Shown here: positions 1 through 13,860 of the stretch, in pieces | Position numbering within the stretch: position 1 is the first letter of the stretch | How the letters are laid out: every line of letters begins with the position of its first letter | From: Augochlora pura | Lineage: Eukaryota > Arthropoda > Insecta > Hymenoptera > Halictidae | Direction: 5' to 3' | Assembly (NCBI RefSeq): GCF_028453695.1 | Contig: NC_135777.1 | Coordinates: 13,381,714 to 13,445,713 of the forward strand | Length of the DNA stretch: 64,000 nucleotides | Notes under the pieces: generated by a model | What the model was told of the DNA's origin: nothing | What the model saw: the letters and a program-made list of their open reading frames with translations, nothing else | Databases searched by the model: none | Made by a program: the position numbers and the translations under genes

Positions 1-1043
1 TTTAATCCCAGGCTCTGTGATTTATTTAACAGCTATGTCCACTAGCATTTTTTTATTTGTCATAAATGTCTACGCTAGAAAGAAAATTTATATTTATTGT
101 ATGTAACCGTTACTTTCGCGTTTGAATATAGATAATTAAATTGAATTGATTTTATTTATATGTAGGGTTGATCACTCATTTTTACAGTAATATTGACTTG
201 AATGAATGTATATACCCAAATATCCAGATAAATATGTCGAAAGATAATTTTAAAGAGTCACGTTTAGTGAACCATGCTGGAAGTCATCATAACGAGTCTG
301 ACACGGTATCGTAAAGTAGTTGACTTAAGGTAACCCGTTCTAATAAGAATTGCAGCGTCTGTTCGTATTTTTATAAATATTTTATAGCACCAATCAAATA
401 ATAAAATAAAATAGAAAGCACGGAATTAGGTGTGCCGAAAGTCTCACCCCCTGTGAACTCGTAGCGGGGAGGGTATGGATTACCCGAGTGTCGCGAAATT
501 AATTGGCAAGGAAACGATTGTCGCCGATTTATCGGCGGCGGCTAGTTCCTAAACGAGTTATTTCGAGTCGCGTTAGTACTAAATTGGGGGTGCGTATTAG
601 GGACGGAAGAACGAAGAATGAGACGTCGGGATACCTCCACAAGGGGGGGACGGTCTCTCTTCCCTCTTTCTCTTCTCGCTGTCTCTCCTTCTCCGGGAGA
701 CGTTAACGAGCCGGTAAATATGTTGACTACCACATCGGTACGGTTGGAAGCGCCTCGTATACACAGGCCTGTATCCGATCTCCCCCCTGCGCTGCTCCTC
801 CCCTTCCACGATGCTGCCACAGCTCCTTCCTCATCCGACGAAATGATTATTATAGTTCGTAACCGAAGAGCTGCCCATTTTAGAGCCTGTGGAAGCCGCC
901 GTATAATTTTCCACCCACTAAAATAGCCATCACCCTGTCTACCCGGGACCGATCTCCGTTCGTGATTATCGGCAAATAAGGTACAGTACGGGGAGAAAAT
1001 ATGGGCCGGCTCCGGGGCCCCGAATCGACGACAAACATCCTTT

Positions 1044-1069
1044 CCCTCTCCCTCTCTCTCTCTCTCTGT
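1044..1069 (+). repeat. CT microsatellite
   Basis: CCCTCTCCCTCTCTCTCT-type dinucleotide run. Confidence 0.85.
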
Positions 1070-2100
1070 CTTTCGTTCTACTCCCGCCGCCTATACCCGC
1101 GTTCGTGTTCACCGCTCGTAATTCCCACCGCCATCCATTTCGCAATTTATGCGTCGCTCGGATCAGGATTTCAATTCGATTCGAAAACCAGCGGAAACGT
1201 ATTCCGTGCGATTCTTACGGGTCCCCGTGGGCCCCGGCGCAGACACCGAGAGAAGCGTTCCTTCCGTGAGAAAAACGAAGCTACTACGCCCACGCCGCGT
1301 TAAAAACCGTTTCTCACCGTCCCTGTGAATCTCCGTTGACCATTTAATCCCACCGTCGACGCCCGATTGAATCGCACTCGATTCTGGAACCAGGGGGGAA
1401 GAGGAAATTTGTTTGCGCGGCAAGAAAGCGCGAGCTCCCGAGTGCCGATCCCGAAGTACGCCCTCCACGAAGAAAGGACAGGACGATTGCAAATACTTGA
1501 GGAGGGCGGTCCTGGAGTACCGGAGGCGAGGAAACGGCGACAATTTTCGATCCGAGAGAGCTGCGAGCCCTACAACCAAGATAATCGACCGATTCGAGGC
1601 CCGTACAGAACATGGAAATTATACTGTACAATAGAATGATAAATTATTTTTATTTCATTGCATCATGCAAACCCCACTCTATTGCTTCTGTCGTCAATGG
1701 ATCAAGAAAAATGGCACATAAAGAAATGCTAGGTATAAGTTGTCGCAGATAACGTCAATTATGGGAATTGAAGGCTACGCGTCTCTGGAACCTGTTCACT
1801 GGGCGTGGCTTCGTTGCACATAGTGTTACGGGAGTTAGAGAAATTCTTTATAGTGCACAAGTCTCCTATACAGTAGAATGTCTTTCATTTCTGTATTTTA
1901 TAACAACTACGAAAAATGGTGATGACAAGAATTATTTATGTCAATCAGGTTGCAAGTATTGTCTTGAGAGGCGTGACTTTACTACTCTTAGCTTTAAAGG
2001 AGCCAAGAAAAATCTCCAAAAGACAGTCACTGTTTTAAAGCGCATCGGAACATTTTCCATTTCTTTATTTTATATTTCTACATTTACAAAATCGATTATT

Positions 2101-2120
2101 GCCACTGTAATAACAGTGGC
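2101..2120. repeat. perfect 8-bp-arm hairpin
   Basis: GCCACTGT and ACAGTGGC around AATA. It lies in an open frame (1768-2154) that has no recognisable domain. Confidence 0.7.
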
Positions 2121-2857
2121 CAACAGAGCAATCTATCCTCTTAGAAATCCTTGAATGCGTTCCGCGATAAACGTTTTCCTTTAAACGGTGATAAAAAAAG
2201 GAATTAGACTACCGCATGATTCGAAACGTTCTCAGTGGGCGTGGCCTCGTTGCTCTGGCTTTTTAGATGACGATAACTGTGGCCCGGTTGTCGCGGGGAA
2301 ATGTTGGCGTGTGTCGGTCGCGAGCCACCAGCGGCCGGACCCGTACAATTAAATTTCCACGCGTCCCGCATTCCAGGAATGCCGGCTTTCCGTCCGTTTG
2401 CTCGGCGTCTTACGTATTAGGCATTCCGATGCGGTAACCAGCCCGGCAGCGGCTTAATGAGATTCTAAGTGAGAAACGTTCGGACCTCCGTGCAATTTCG
2501 ACGTTCGATTAATCGTTACGACGCGTTCGAGGAGCCTGCTACCGCCGCTGCGCCGCCGCTGCATCGTAACGTAACAAACTTCTGGCGCGCACGAAACCGA
2601 CGGGTTACTCGCGCGCGCGCGAGCGCGCAAGCGAGCGTTCCCAGCGCAAAAACCGTCGACCAGCAATTTCGGGTTTCGGATAACGGGCGCATGCGGCTCG
2701 ATCGAAAACGACGACGGTCTCTCGATCGCGTTCCGCGCAGGGGCGCGTGCAAATGAAGCGTAACCGATCATTACACGGCGAACTAGCAGCTCGACACGGG
2801 ATTGCACGCGGTGAAATAAGAGAGGCCGCGGTTGCCAGCGACTGCGCTCGGCTCAGC

Positions 2858-2913
2858 CCGGCGCGGCGCGGCGCGGCACAGTGCGGAGCGGAGCGGACCG
2901 GCGCGGCGCGGCG
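2858..2913 (+). repeat. GGCGC pentamer repeat
   Basis: Repeated GCGCGG and GGAGC units. The same GGCGC pentamer recurs in short runs at about 6416, 15125, 32660, 55020, 57920 and 58830, so it is a scattered simple repeat of this genome. Confidence 0.75.
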
Positions 2914-3285
2914 ACACCCCAGGATCAGGAACTTTCTCACAGCCGGAGGCCCAAGGACGGATGCATATTTTCTCGTGGCAGTGGCGCGGTGCACTCCCAG
3001 GGCCCCGGAGAGGATCGTTAGGATCGCGACGGCCGCCTTTGTCCCGGAGGATGTTAGCGCCTCGGTCAACACGCTGCTAAAGAGGAGTTCCTTCGAAATA
3101 GCGCACTGGTAAATCCCTTATAAGCCTATAGAGGTAACATGATTCAGCGTGGTATAGGTCAGATTTAAGCCGCCTTTGATATTTAAATCGGCCTGCGCGA
3201 CGGCGGTCGGAGCAGGAACGGACGGGAGAACCGGGAGAGAAACAGAGAGGAAGGAGAAAAGGAGAGAGAGAATGAGAGAGAAGGA

Positions 3286-3309
3286 CGAGGAGGAGGAGGA
3301 GGAGGAGGA
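3286..3309 (+). repeat. GAG trinucleotide repeat
   Basis: Eight GAG-type triplets in a purine-rich stretch. The surrounding open frames on both strands are low complexity. Confidence 0.9.
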
Positions 3310-3455
3310 AAGAGGACCGAGGAGAGGCGGTGGTCAGAGGAGGCACGAGGTGGTAGGAAACGACCACACAGGAATTTACACGTTCCGCGCCTTCCGGCGA
3401 CTCGCGTTCCCTTTCGTTCCTCGTGCTCGTTCGAATCGAGCTCGTTTCGAAGCAG

Positions 3456-3456
<1 letters not shown>

Positions 3457-3486
<30 letters not shown>

Positions 3487-3497
3487 AGTCGTAGTCG
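3457..3497 (+). repeat. GTC trinucleotide repeat
   Basis: About thirteen GTC/GTA triplets. It reads as poly-Val or poly-Asp/Arg in overlapping frames, with no gene structure around it. Confidence 0.9.
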
Positions 3498-6400
3498 CTC
3501 GTTTTTCGAGAGGCAGGGACTTGGGTCGTGTGTATGTATGCGAGCCGAGATAAAAGTATTCCGTGGCGTGGCGAATTTATGCGCGAATTCGGCCTCCGGT
3601 GTCCTACGGCCCGCTTCCAGTCGCTCCGACTCGATCCGGGCGCCCCTTTCGGCGCGATGCCGCGCGCCATAATTCGTAAATCCCGCGTATTTGTTATCGG
3701 GAATTGTCACTCCCGGCCGGAACGTATCGAGGAATGTTGGCTCCCGGGTTCCCTGCCGAAACCGTCCCAGTCTTCTTCTCCTTTTTCCACGAATTTCCTG
3801 CATTCTTATTTACGCGAGCATCGCCGACCGTCTAGACGAGGAAACCGTTCCCCAGGAATTCCCTACCGATCCTCCGGGTCCTACACGGAATAAAGGATCA
3901 CCGGGAGCCTCGATTAGCGTCCGATCTTGCTCCTCTCCCACGGACCGGGGACGATGTTAACCCTAAGTGAGCCTTCGCCGTCTAAAAGCGCAACAGTTCG
4001 CTTCGTTCTTTGCATCGAGACGGTTTGCCAAATACACTGCTACTAATTGAGTAGACCGAAAAATTGATAACATCGTTTAATGCAGTTTAATATAGTAGAG
4101 AAAGTATACAACTCGTGAGGAGTCGGATGAAGCCCGTCCCTTCCTTGTCTTTGGAATATCTCATATAACAATTGTCTTTTGCATTTAAATTGCAATGTGT
4201 AGCGTTTGCCGGAACCTTTTTAATGTTATTTGATTCTTTGCTTTTTAGTAACTTCTATTGTTTCATTTTAGTGTCTATTGTTGTCAGGAAAAACAAATGA
4301 AGCTAAAAAATTCGCATGCATTTTGTTTCTCAAAAATGTCACTTCGAAGACAGGCTTTCAATTTGGAATTTGTAAATAATAGTGATTATTAATTTTAAGT
4401 CAGAGTAACCAGCTCTATTACCCATCTAGGGTAACCTAACGACTACCCTTTGCTATGTCTCTGACATGCTTTCGAGCATAATTAGCTTCGAATAAAAATA
4501 TTTAGTATATCTCATTCGTAAGCATAAAATTAATTATACCCGAAAATAAACCAAAGTCATCGCACAGTAATCAACTCCACTGTACCATAGTTCAATTCTT
4601 TAGCAGTCAGATTAAACCGCAATGTGTTCCGTATAATATCCACAAAGAGGATCAACATAGATTCGAAACGAGTAAGAAAATTGATGCGCAAGGATTTGAA
4701 TGGACCTAGTGAAGAAGCGGTCAAAAGCGTCGGCCGTCCAAGGGTTAAATAACGGTCCATCGAAAAGACAAAGGTGGCACGGTCGCAGGAGGGCCGAGGG
4801 GGGCAGAGGAGAGTACCGCGAGTCCTGCGGTAATGAAGTCCTCCGGTACGTCGTTAGCTCTCGCGGCTTTTTCTGCAGCGCGGCGACGACGTATGAATGC
4901 CATTTGTCGGCAGTGCCGCGCGTAATGCGCTCTCTCGCCGGCCCTCGAACGTCGCTGGAAACATTTTCTTTAATTCTCTTAATTACGTCGGGGGCCTCGC
5001 GAGAGGTCGGACGCGAAGCGTTGCCAGCATCCTCTTCCTGCCGTTGAAAGCTGTTCGTTCCTGGTCCCTGGCGGCGATCCGCCGAGGCCGAGGCCGAGCC
5101 CGAGACCGGGGTCTCTCTCTCTTCGGGGTCCTCGGGGATTGACGACTCGCAGCGGTCGCGACACGCGAGCCACCGTTTCCGTGAAGATCCTCGGAGGCGT
5201 TAAGGTGTCCGCGATACGAGCACTCCTCTGGGTGGCTAAACAGTGTGCTAGCTCACCGTCCCTAAGCCAGATAAGCCGAGCCACGAGAGTCTACGACTAC
5301 CGTTCACCGTTTAAGACTCGTGGACGGCTGCCGTGACTCTATGGCCTCTTCCGTCTGATAAACTCGCGGCCAAGACGATTCGCAGGTCGACACGTGAGAG
5401 TCCGGTTTTATCGGCGCGACACGCGATCCGAGAGCACCTCCCCTTTTCCTCTCGTCCTTCGTCCTTACCCTCTTCCTTGTAACATCGGCCCGCGATCATC
5501 CCATTTAATTCCACTCGGGAAAATCGTGCGCGCCCGTCGACGCCCTTTGACGCGGCCATTCGGTGTCGCGTTAACGGCCTAACAATTTACCTGCAGCTCG
5601 CCGTGCAATCGTAAACCCGGCGACACGCCTCGGGATCGACCGGCGATCACGATTGTCTCTTTGCCGTGCGCCCTCCTCTCGATGGAGTCGTCTACGAACC
5701 GATGCTCCCGCTTCTACGACCAGCTTTTGTTTTCAATAACTGCGGATCTTTGTGCAGAATTGCTACTCCTTCGAGTAATTTAATTCTAAAACTCGGCGGC
5801 GATCAAAGTCGACGTTTTCACATTTATTGTTCACAGTGCTGTTGACATCTTAAACGACCGTCTCATGGGAATGCCATGCTGAATCCCAGTCTACAATATA
5901 ATAAAAATGATGAAAAATCCGGTAGATTTAGGATTAAATTTATTCGATAACAGTGTCCTCAAGTTCTCCACTTGATGTTTCGATGAAGCACTTTACGAGG
6001 TTCACATTTACAAGTTACAGTAAACTTGCCGCGATATATTTACCGAAAGTTTTTGTTCACGACCGCTACTCATACGCAATGCTATCAAATTGGAGCTCAT
6101 TAGATCCTTAGTGATCCAAAATACCGTCCTCGGACAGTGAAGCACTGCCTACCTAATCACTGTGAAACATTGGCATTCAGAAACAAACTCTGGCATTCCT
6201 GTCGACCGTCCTAAACACAAAAGAAATATCGCCGCGTGTAATTGGACATCGTAGAACACAGCGCGTGGCAATCAGAACGTCGGACAGAAGACGATTGATT
6301 TTCCCGAAACAATATGAATAAAATTGCAACGTTGTAACGAGATGTCGTTTGTAGATCGTCGCCAGAATTGTCAGGCTTCCAAATCATGTTCGGAGAGGTG

Positions 6401-9400
6401 GTACGCAGAATACGCGGCGCGGCGCGGCGCGACGACGCGACCAAAGTAGCTATCTGATTCCACGGGGAGCGAACGGTTCGCGTGTTGCGCCGATTTGCCA
6501 AGATTCGGGTGGTCGATGCAATTTATCTTGGGCGGAGCGCGAGGAATAAATACGAGCGGCGGCAATCGGGTAATCATTTTCTCGTAATGAAAGTTTCTGG
6601 CCGCGGTCGGTCAGCTCGTTTGGCAGATATTGTCGCTCGTTTGCACGCGATACATTGAACCGTCGTGGAGCAAAGGCGCCGATTACGTGTTCGGGAACAT
6701 TGTGGCAATAATATCGGCCGGTCGACGCCTTCGATGGATGACCTATATACCGGATTACCTAATGAAAACACACCCACGCGGCTCTCGATGAATCACGAGC
6801 GAGGCGAACGCGCTCGACTCGACTCCCAGCTTCGGCTTGAGGACGACGACTCCAGGAATCGACGCTGTCGGGAGGCGTCCGACGACACTAATTGACCGGC
6901 CCTAAAACAGTAAACCGGACGACGCGCAATTAAACGGAAAGAGGCGCGCGCGAGCCGCAAGCCGGCCGAACAGCCGAAAGTCTCGGCTTGACCGGCATTG
7001 AACTCCCGGCTTCTGTTCTTCCTTCCGGTCGAGCCCGATAATTGCAGCCGGCCATAATTAAAGCGAGCCGGCGCCGAGTGCCGAGGTCGGAAACCGTAGG
7101 ACATTCTGCGCGTTAGCCCCGGGACCGTGGCCCGGTGTCCCGTCATAAAACCGTGAAAATAAATCGCTCGCGCCGTCCCGTCTCGGTCCCGACGCGCCGA
7201 AATTCACTTTAGATTAGAGGCGGCGAGTCGGCGCAGCGGTGTGCGGCTGCAGCAGTTTTCTCTCACGGGTCGTTAGAGCCCGCGAGTGCACCGCTGCGCG
7301 CACTCTTAATAGGATCCGTGCGAGCCTGCTACGGAATGGAAAATCGGGACACTCTCTTTAGCCACAGGTGGAAGTCTTGCTCCTCGTTACGTCGCGACTT
7401 CGGTTTGTTTCGGCTGTTGCCTTACGCCGACATGTACTTCAGCCACATTGTACATACTTCTTTGTTACTCCCTTCGTGCTCGCGCGAGCCAAATTCCTTG
7501 TCGATTCGGAATAATAGCGTGGAGAATGTTAACATTCTGTAAGAGGAAGTTCTTACTGCTCGAAAGTAAGTTTTTAGGTTACATTGCTGGATTATCGAAT
7601 TTCGGTGCTCATACAAATTCAACATATTGACGATAAAGTCTGCGTGAAAAGCAGACCTATCCATTTTATACATCAATGCAAAAATGACATTATTATAATA
7701 AAATCTCACGAACCTCAATTTCATATTATTAATTTAATATTATCATTATATGGATGCATCGATAAAGAATTATATATACTATTATTTGTAATAGTAGGTA
7801 TTATTTATTATTGCATAGTATATTGCGATACGTTATTTGCGCACAACTAGGTGTCTTTATATAGCTCCGGCGTTTGAGGGCTAATTACTGTTTCATATTG
7901 TAGAACGTCTACACATTTTCGACCTGAAATTGTTTAACTGCTGTCCATTCGTAATCAAGTCCGCGTTCATATACAGACGTCGCTCTTTAAAATTTCAACA
8001 TTTCACAATCAACAGCAGAGTGAAATGATTAAATATTTGCAAAGTGCGATGGAACGACGCCCGTAGTTACGCGCCGTTCTTTATCACGTTGTAGGAGGTC
8101 AAGTGGGTTTTATTACGGTAATTGCAGCGCTTGAATTAACGATGAATTAACGGACAGGTAATCGGTAGACATCGCGTCTCGACTTTCCCGCAATTTTCGC
8201 ATCCTTCCGGAAAGCTTTGGCTGAAAAACAGTGGCACCACTGCCAGAAGGCGAATAACAAACAAAAACAACGCACCGTATCCTGCAATTCCCCCATAACA
8301 AACTTTGTCGAAGCGAAGCTTTCATTCGCGCACGCACATACGTACCTACTACGACGGGATTAAGTCCGAGCTTATTTCGGTAAACACACGAATATGAAAA
8401 ATCACCGGCGAACGCATTAAAATCCCCATCGCTTCGAAAATATATGTATTTGTATCGCGAAGCTGCTCCCCGAGGCAAGATACCATTCGTCGAGGGAAGA
8501 ACAGCGCGGGCAGATTTATTTCGGTAGCAAATTTAACCGACGGAGAAATAATGCAGTCGCCCATTCGAGGATGCGCTAAAATAATCGTGTGCAATTAAAT
8601 TGACTGAAACAGGGGGTTAATACCTTTGTCCGATCCATCTCGCGAATATATTGATCAACTGCGAATTCCAATCGTGAATCGATTAACCAGCTGAAATATT
8701 AGTTAACGATCGGTATTAATGCTTTACATATCGGAAAAATATTGCACGTATAAAACGGAATTATCACTCGGAACCCCTCTGGAATTATATCTTCTAGGAC
8801 AAATCGAGCCAATCGAGGTTTGCAATTGAATTCCACAGAAATACAATTTACGATACAGATAGAAATAGGTCAGATATTTGCGATATCCTAAAATTGGAAT
8901 GTGAGTGGAAATTCGTTGAGATTTGAAAGGACGTATGAAAAGTGATATTAATACTCAAAAGCCAACGTAATTTGTTTAATGAATGTTTTGATAGGGACAC
9001 CGTTACACAATTTTACTATTCTAAAATGAATAATCCGAAATGGATCACTTCTGCTATAATATTCCTGCCATTAACCCTTCGCATTACGATTTCATTCACA
9101 GCTACGTAGATTCAGCACTTCTTCCTCATTAATAACTTTCGTGGTAAAACGAAAATAATTTTTGCTTTTTGTATGTCCTCATTTACCTTCATTCCTACCT
9201 TTTGGTAATAGAATAATCGTGTTTCGATATCCATATTAGAAATGAATCATATTCATTATGTACGAGATCTTCGCCACAAAGTGGCTCGTTAAAATATAGC
9301 GGATTAGTTATGAAATTTGTTACACCGCTTTGTTTCTTAACTCGTTCACGTACATGAATGATGTAGTACTTATATTCATTGCGATGCAAAATGATTCGAG

Positions 9401-9629
9401 TGCGATAACATTGAAATTAAGAAACTACATTATCATGTATTTAATTCCAAGTATCGTTTATTTTTTCAAATTGTTATGCACTTGTCTTTATCATTGTATA
9501 TTTAAACATTTTCATTAGTTAGCATAACATGATATCCTGCTCAAATCACCTGTATATATTCGCAACTCATCACAATTTTACTGGCTACAAACGTATTCAA
9601 GAATCGTCTAGGAAACCGAAGAATCTGTT

Positions 9630-9684
9630 AAATAAATCTAATATACATATATCTCATATGAGTATTATATATGTAGATTTATTT
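9630..9684. repeat. AT-rich long hairpin
   Basis: AAATAAATCTA and TAGATTTATTT bracket TATACATATAT and its approximate inverse, centred on the palindrome CTCATATGAG. Confidence 0.75.
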
Positions 9685-10150
9685 TATTAATCACAGCTGC
9701 TAAGAACTAATTCTTTTAATTCAGAAAACCTTTCCACGAAATGAGTGAGTGACAGTTTTTTTCAATTACGATTGATTTCAATTACAAAAGCAACAAATTT
9801 TTATTTTATATATTTACCAAATTATGAAATTTTAATCAAGTCAGAATGTTTTTTGTAAAGCAATGTCATCAATAGGAAAACCCGGAGGACTTATAAACCG
9901 ATAGGATTTAGATAATAGGATCTAGGATCTTCGTAAAAATCAGATGTGCAAATGTTTGAATTAAACGCGATACGAACATAAAGTTCATTTCTTTGCGACT
10001 CTTTATGTTACGATCACTTATTAAAAACTTAACAAATTCGTATTGTACAATTATTTGTATATAAAAATTTCGATAATAAATAATAGCCGACGACGTCCAA
10101 GAAAATAAATAGACGTTCGGTCCTACGGTGCGCCGGCGACCGCGCGATTC

Positions 10151-11950
10151 GCTGAACAATGCGCGGACCAATTCGACAATTGCGAGTCGTCGATGTCTGG
10201 TCGTCGTCCATCGAAACGCGGAAGAAAATGGTGCGCGCGAGAGCGAGCGTAGACGTCGGCGGCGCTGGGAATCACCTGATTAACACATCAGCGGCGCAGC
10301 CACGACTACCTTTTCGCCCCGACTGTATCGCTAATAAGACACAGGTAGTTAGTGCCGAGGAGGAGGCGAGAGAAGGAGCGAAGCGGGCGAGCAAGAGAAC
10401 GAGAAAGAAAGGGAGAGAGGCGCACGAAGGGCGGCCAAGAGTCAACCGAGGCAGGAAGAAAGGGAGTGGGAGAGAGGATCGAGGCGGGTTAAAATGCAGA
10501 TGACGAAGATAACGATGCCGGCCGGAGCTACAATGAGGATAGAAAAGTAATATCAAACGAGATAAATAAAAAGAGAGTCCCGGAGGTGGGGGAACCCGGA
10601 GAATCCGAGGAGGAAGAGCGAAGAGGAGGGCGAAGAGACGAGCACCGCGGAGAGGAGAAGAGGAGCGAAGCGGGAAGTGGAGAGAGGGAGAGGGACGCTG
10701 GAAGGCAGCGGGTCCTCGTCGCACCCGAGGAGGATGCTGCGCATCGTTTCTCTGGTAGTACGAGGAGAGAGGACCACCAGAGTTACCGAGGTGAGTGCCG
10801 GGTACCCTGTAATCACGGTGCCGAGCCGCGAGCCGACAAACCAAACCAAAAGAGATAAAGATAAACAGAGATTCGAGCCTACGAGCTGACGGGGGAAAGA
10901 ATAAGGGAGAGTACGAGGGGGGAAAAAAGAAGAGATCGTCGGCGGAGAGAGGGGGAGGTTGGGCCAGCAGAAGGAGAGGGGGCCCTCGTTAAGTATGACG
11001 TGCGATCGCTTCCTTTTGTGCTGCTCGTTGCAACCTGGTGCATGGCATCGGCGCGATGCAGCGCGGCGGTGCAACGCATCGCGCGCTCTTCTCTCGCGTT
11101 GCACCGCTGCACCGCGTACCGTTATGCAATCGTACGTACGCGCCACTTCGGTGGACCATTGTCGTCGATCGATCCGCACGATCGATCTCATCGGAGCCTG
11201 CCCGAGCGAGAAAAGCGAGAGACACCGGGAGGAAGGAAGACGGAGAGACGTTACGCGGCGATTCGTCGAGCATGACACATCGTTGCGATCGCCTTTCTTT
11301 CTCCTTTTTCTTCGTCTCGGTGCCAGGACGTTTTTGTTACCACGCCGTATTATGCAACCGAGGCGCAGCCAATACAAAGAGAAAAAGCGGCGAGGAGAGA
11401 GAGAGAGAGAGGGAGAGAGAGAGAGAGAGGGAGAGAGGAGAAGGGGCGAGGGGAAGGGGAAGGAGAGAGAAGCCGAAAGTCGATAAGGCACTTCAGACTC
11501 GGGCGCAACTTTTTAATTGCGCCTCGAAATTCGTTCGCGCCGGGCCTCAAAGGGAGGCGCAACACTCCGCGTTGGTTCTCTCGAGAGATCTCACGATCGT
11601 ATCGATCGTGTTACGAGCCACGTTCTCGCGATGGGTAAACGAGGCCGCGGTCCTTATCTACCATCGTTCCCTCCGCGGACCAATTGATTTCTACTTTCGC
11701 CCGGCTCTCCGATAGCCTCGCGCCGATATCTTTCGGTCTCGGAGTCGCTCCTTGTGAGAGGACGTCTTGTCCAGAGTGCGCTCTCCGAGTTCGAAGTACC
11801 AGCGGAGAGGCGTGGCGAGGAAGGGCGAAGGGCGAAGGGAGGAAGGGAGAGGCGGTCGCCCGTAATGTCTTCGTTAGCCGCGGTAAAAAGGACGAGACCG
11901 ACTCGCGTCCAAATGGTTCGTAACGACCTTAAAAACTGTCCAGCCCGGAC
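10151..11950. other. GC- and purine-rich island without a supported gene
   Basis: Rises sharply from AT-rich DNA. It contains GAGGAG-rich and GA-repeat sequence, several long low-complexity open frames on both strands, and one strong donor-like GAG|GTGAGT at 10790/10791. It could be a promoter or 5' exon region of an unidentified gene, but no protein domain or acceptor partner was recognised. Confidence 0.4.
11394..11440 (+). repeat. GA microsatellite
   Basis: Nearly pure GA run with GGG interruptions inside the purine-rich island at 10.15-11.9 kb. Confidence 0.9.
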
Positions 11951-13169
11951 CGCCGAAAATTTCAGCCACTCGCACCAACAACGATCCCACGCCACTCTCC
12001 CGCAGGAAAAAATTGAAAGCGTGGCGCATGAGGCTCTGTTGCACCTTGCGTCGCGGTGGTCGGATGGATCTTGACCCCTGACGTCGGCTGCCTAATACTT
12101 CACTAGTTTCGTACGACGCGAAGCTCAGATTTTGCATAATTATATTGCAGTTACTGTACAACTAAGATAAACGAGCGACCACCAGTGTTGTAGATAATAA
12201 GTTACCTGGTTTCGTTTTAAACAGGCAATCTAGAGAGCCAGACAAATGGACCATTTGCACAACTATAATATAACTCACGATGTATTGATCAATTTTTCGA
12301 GAATCATTTTTAAGCATATTTCACGCAGACGTATTAGTATTTCCATCGCTCTTAGCGCAGGAGAAGTTTATTGAAATTATTTATTGAAGATTGAATTCGG
12401 TGACGATTTAAATACCCCGAGTTGAAATGGTCCGGTGATCTCGATCGGAGGGTTAACGAACGTCCTAGATTTCGCACGACAGGTTTCACGCTCGCCGGTG
12501 TTCGTCTACAGAAAAATGATCGAAGGTTTATTAAATTCCGCGGAGAACGCCAAGCGTCGACGGATCAAACTTCTTCCGTGTTTGTTTCCGGCATTTCTAT
12601 CAATGTTTCTTTCAAGGGAAAATCGCTGAAGCTTGCGCCAACAATGGTGTTAACAGCATTGTTCTCGCAAGTGTAATCGTCCGGGCCATGCTTTTCGAAA
12701 ACTTGGGATTCCCGCATCGCCGGGAACAACGGAACAATAACTCTCCGCCAACTTTCGTTTCCGCTGTTCTTAATTTATTCACTGCTTTAATTTAAAGTTC
12801 GATGTAATTGAAATTATAGTTCCCCAGCTGGGCAGCAAGACCGTGAAAAACATCGAGTTCGCAGCGTTTAGACAATATAATAATTAGATCGCCGAGAATA
12901 ACGAGCGGGACCGGCGTAATTATTATTTGTCGCGCCGTCGCGGCTGGAAGCTCGCGGGAGGATCTAGCTTGTCCGGCGAGATTGGAAGGAGTTTCGAACC
13001 GAACCGAACTCGTTCGGGACCCGTTTCAGCCGTGGGGGCGTCTCTTTTTCGGTTGGACGAGACCACCGTGATCGCGACAGGTGCGACCAGCCACCGTGCT
13101 CGATGCAGAGGCCAACACCATTACACCGCTGCTCCTCTTTCTCTCCCGTCCTCCTTTCCACTCTTTCCT

Positions 13170-13170
<1 letters not shown>

Positions 13171-13207
<37 letters not shown>

Positions 13208-13210
13208 CCT
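13171..13210 (+). repeat. CT microsatellite
   Basis: CT run of about 20 units in a pyrimidine-rich stretch. Confidence 0.9.
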
Positions 13211-13860
13211 CCCCACTCCCTCTCCCTCTTCGCTGCTCTCGCTAGCTGAGGCCGCGCCACCGTGATCTCAACTCCCTCTCCTCTCTACAGTGTCCCCGGC
13301 GTATCGCGAAATTATTCCAAATGCTAATTGCGCGTTTGTACCGCGATTCACGGCGCAAGGGATCCGGATTCTTCCGGGAATCTGACCGGTTCAAAGGATG
13401 AACCGCTTTTGCCATCGTGGCGGGCTTTAACGAGGTCAGATCGAACGTTCTGATTTCCTCCGCTAGGTTATTAGGGACCTCCAGGTGCCTAGAAGTTGTT
13501 CCGCGCCGATTTCGTGCCGCCAGAAAGAAAATCTCACGCAGGGAATTTTCGGGAGGCAATAAAGGGAACGAGGAATAGCGCGTGATAGGGAAATGGATCT
13601 CGACTAAAAATTAGATGGAATAATTAGCGAAATCTCCGTTTTGTTTACTGCTACATGGAACCGCTTATGACCAACATAATTGTGTAAATCTATTCCGTTC
13701 TATTGCAAATTGTCATTGCAATTCTGTCGACGTCTTCTGTAATTCATTCTTTTCATTCACAATTTTCGTTAATAAGGTTCTAATTAATGTTTAATATTCC
13801 TTCGTTTTATTTTTACTTTGAACCAATTACGTGTACGTACTTAAATATGCCTCAATGTAT

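Larger units (their letters stand above)
1..10150. other. non-coding DNA, no supported gene
   Basis: Alternating AT-rich (1-480, 4000-4700, 5750-6350, 7450-10080) and GC-rich blocks. A GGGCGTGGCyTCGTTGC motif occurs twice (about 1799 and 2238). A 16-base perfect palindrome AGAATGTTAACATTCT lies at 7523-7538. Apart from the listed repeats I see no exon-like structure. A TTAACCCTTCGCATTACG string at 9074 resembles a MITE end without a partner. Confidence 0.5.

Noticed and set aside
1768..2154. 128-codon open frame as a small gene
   Set aside because: No recognisable domain or splice context, and it contains a hairpin and repeat-like motif; coding status unsupported.
3077..3803. Overlapping minus-strand frames with poly-Asp and poly-Arg
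   Set aside because: These are two readings of the same GTC repeat and have no other features.
10553..11491. 312-codon open frame on the minus strand
   Set aside because: Its N-terminal third is translation of a GA/CT repeat and the rest is low complexity, with competing frames on the other strand.
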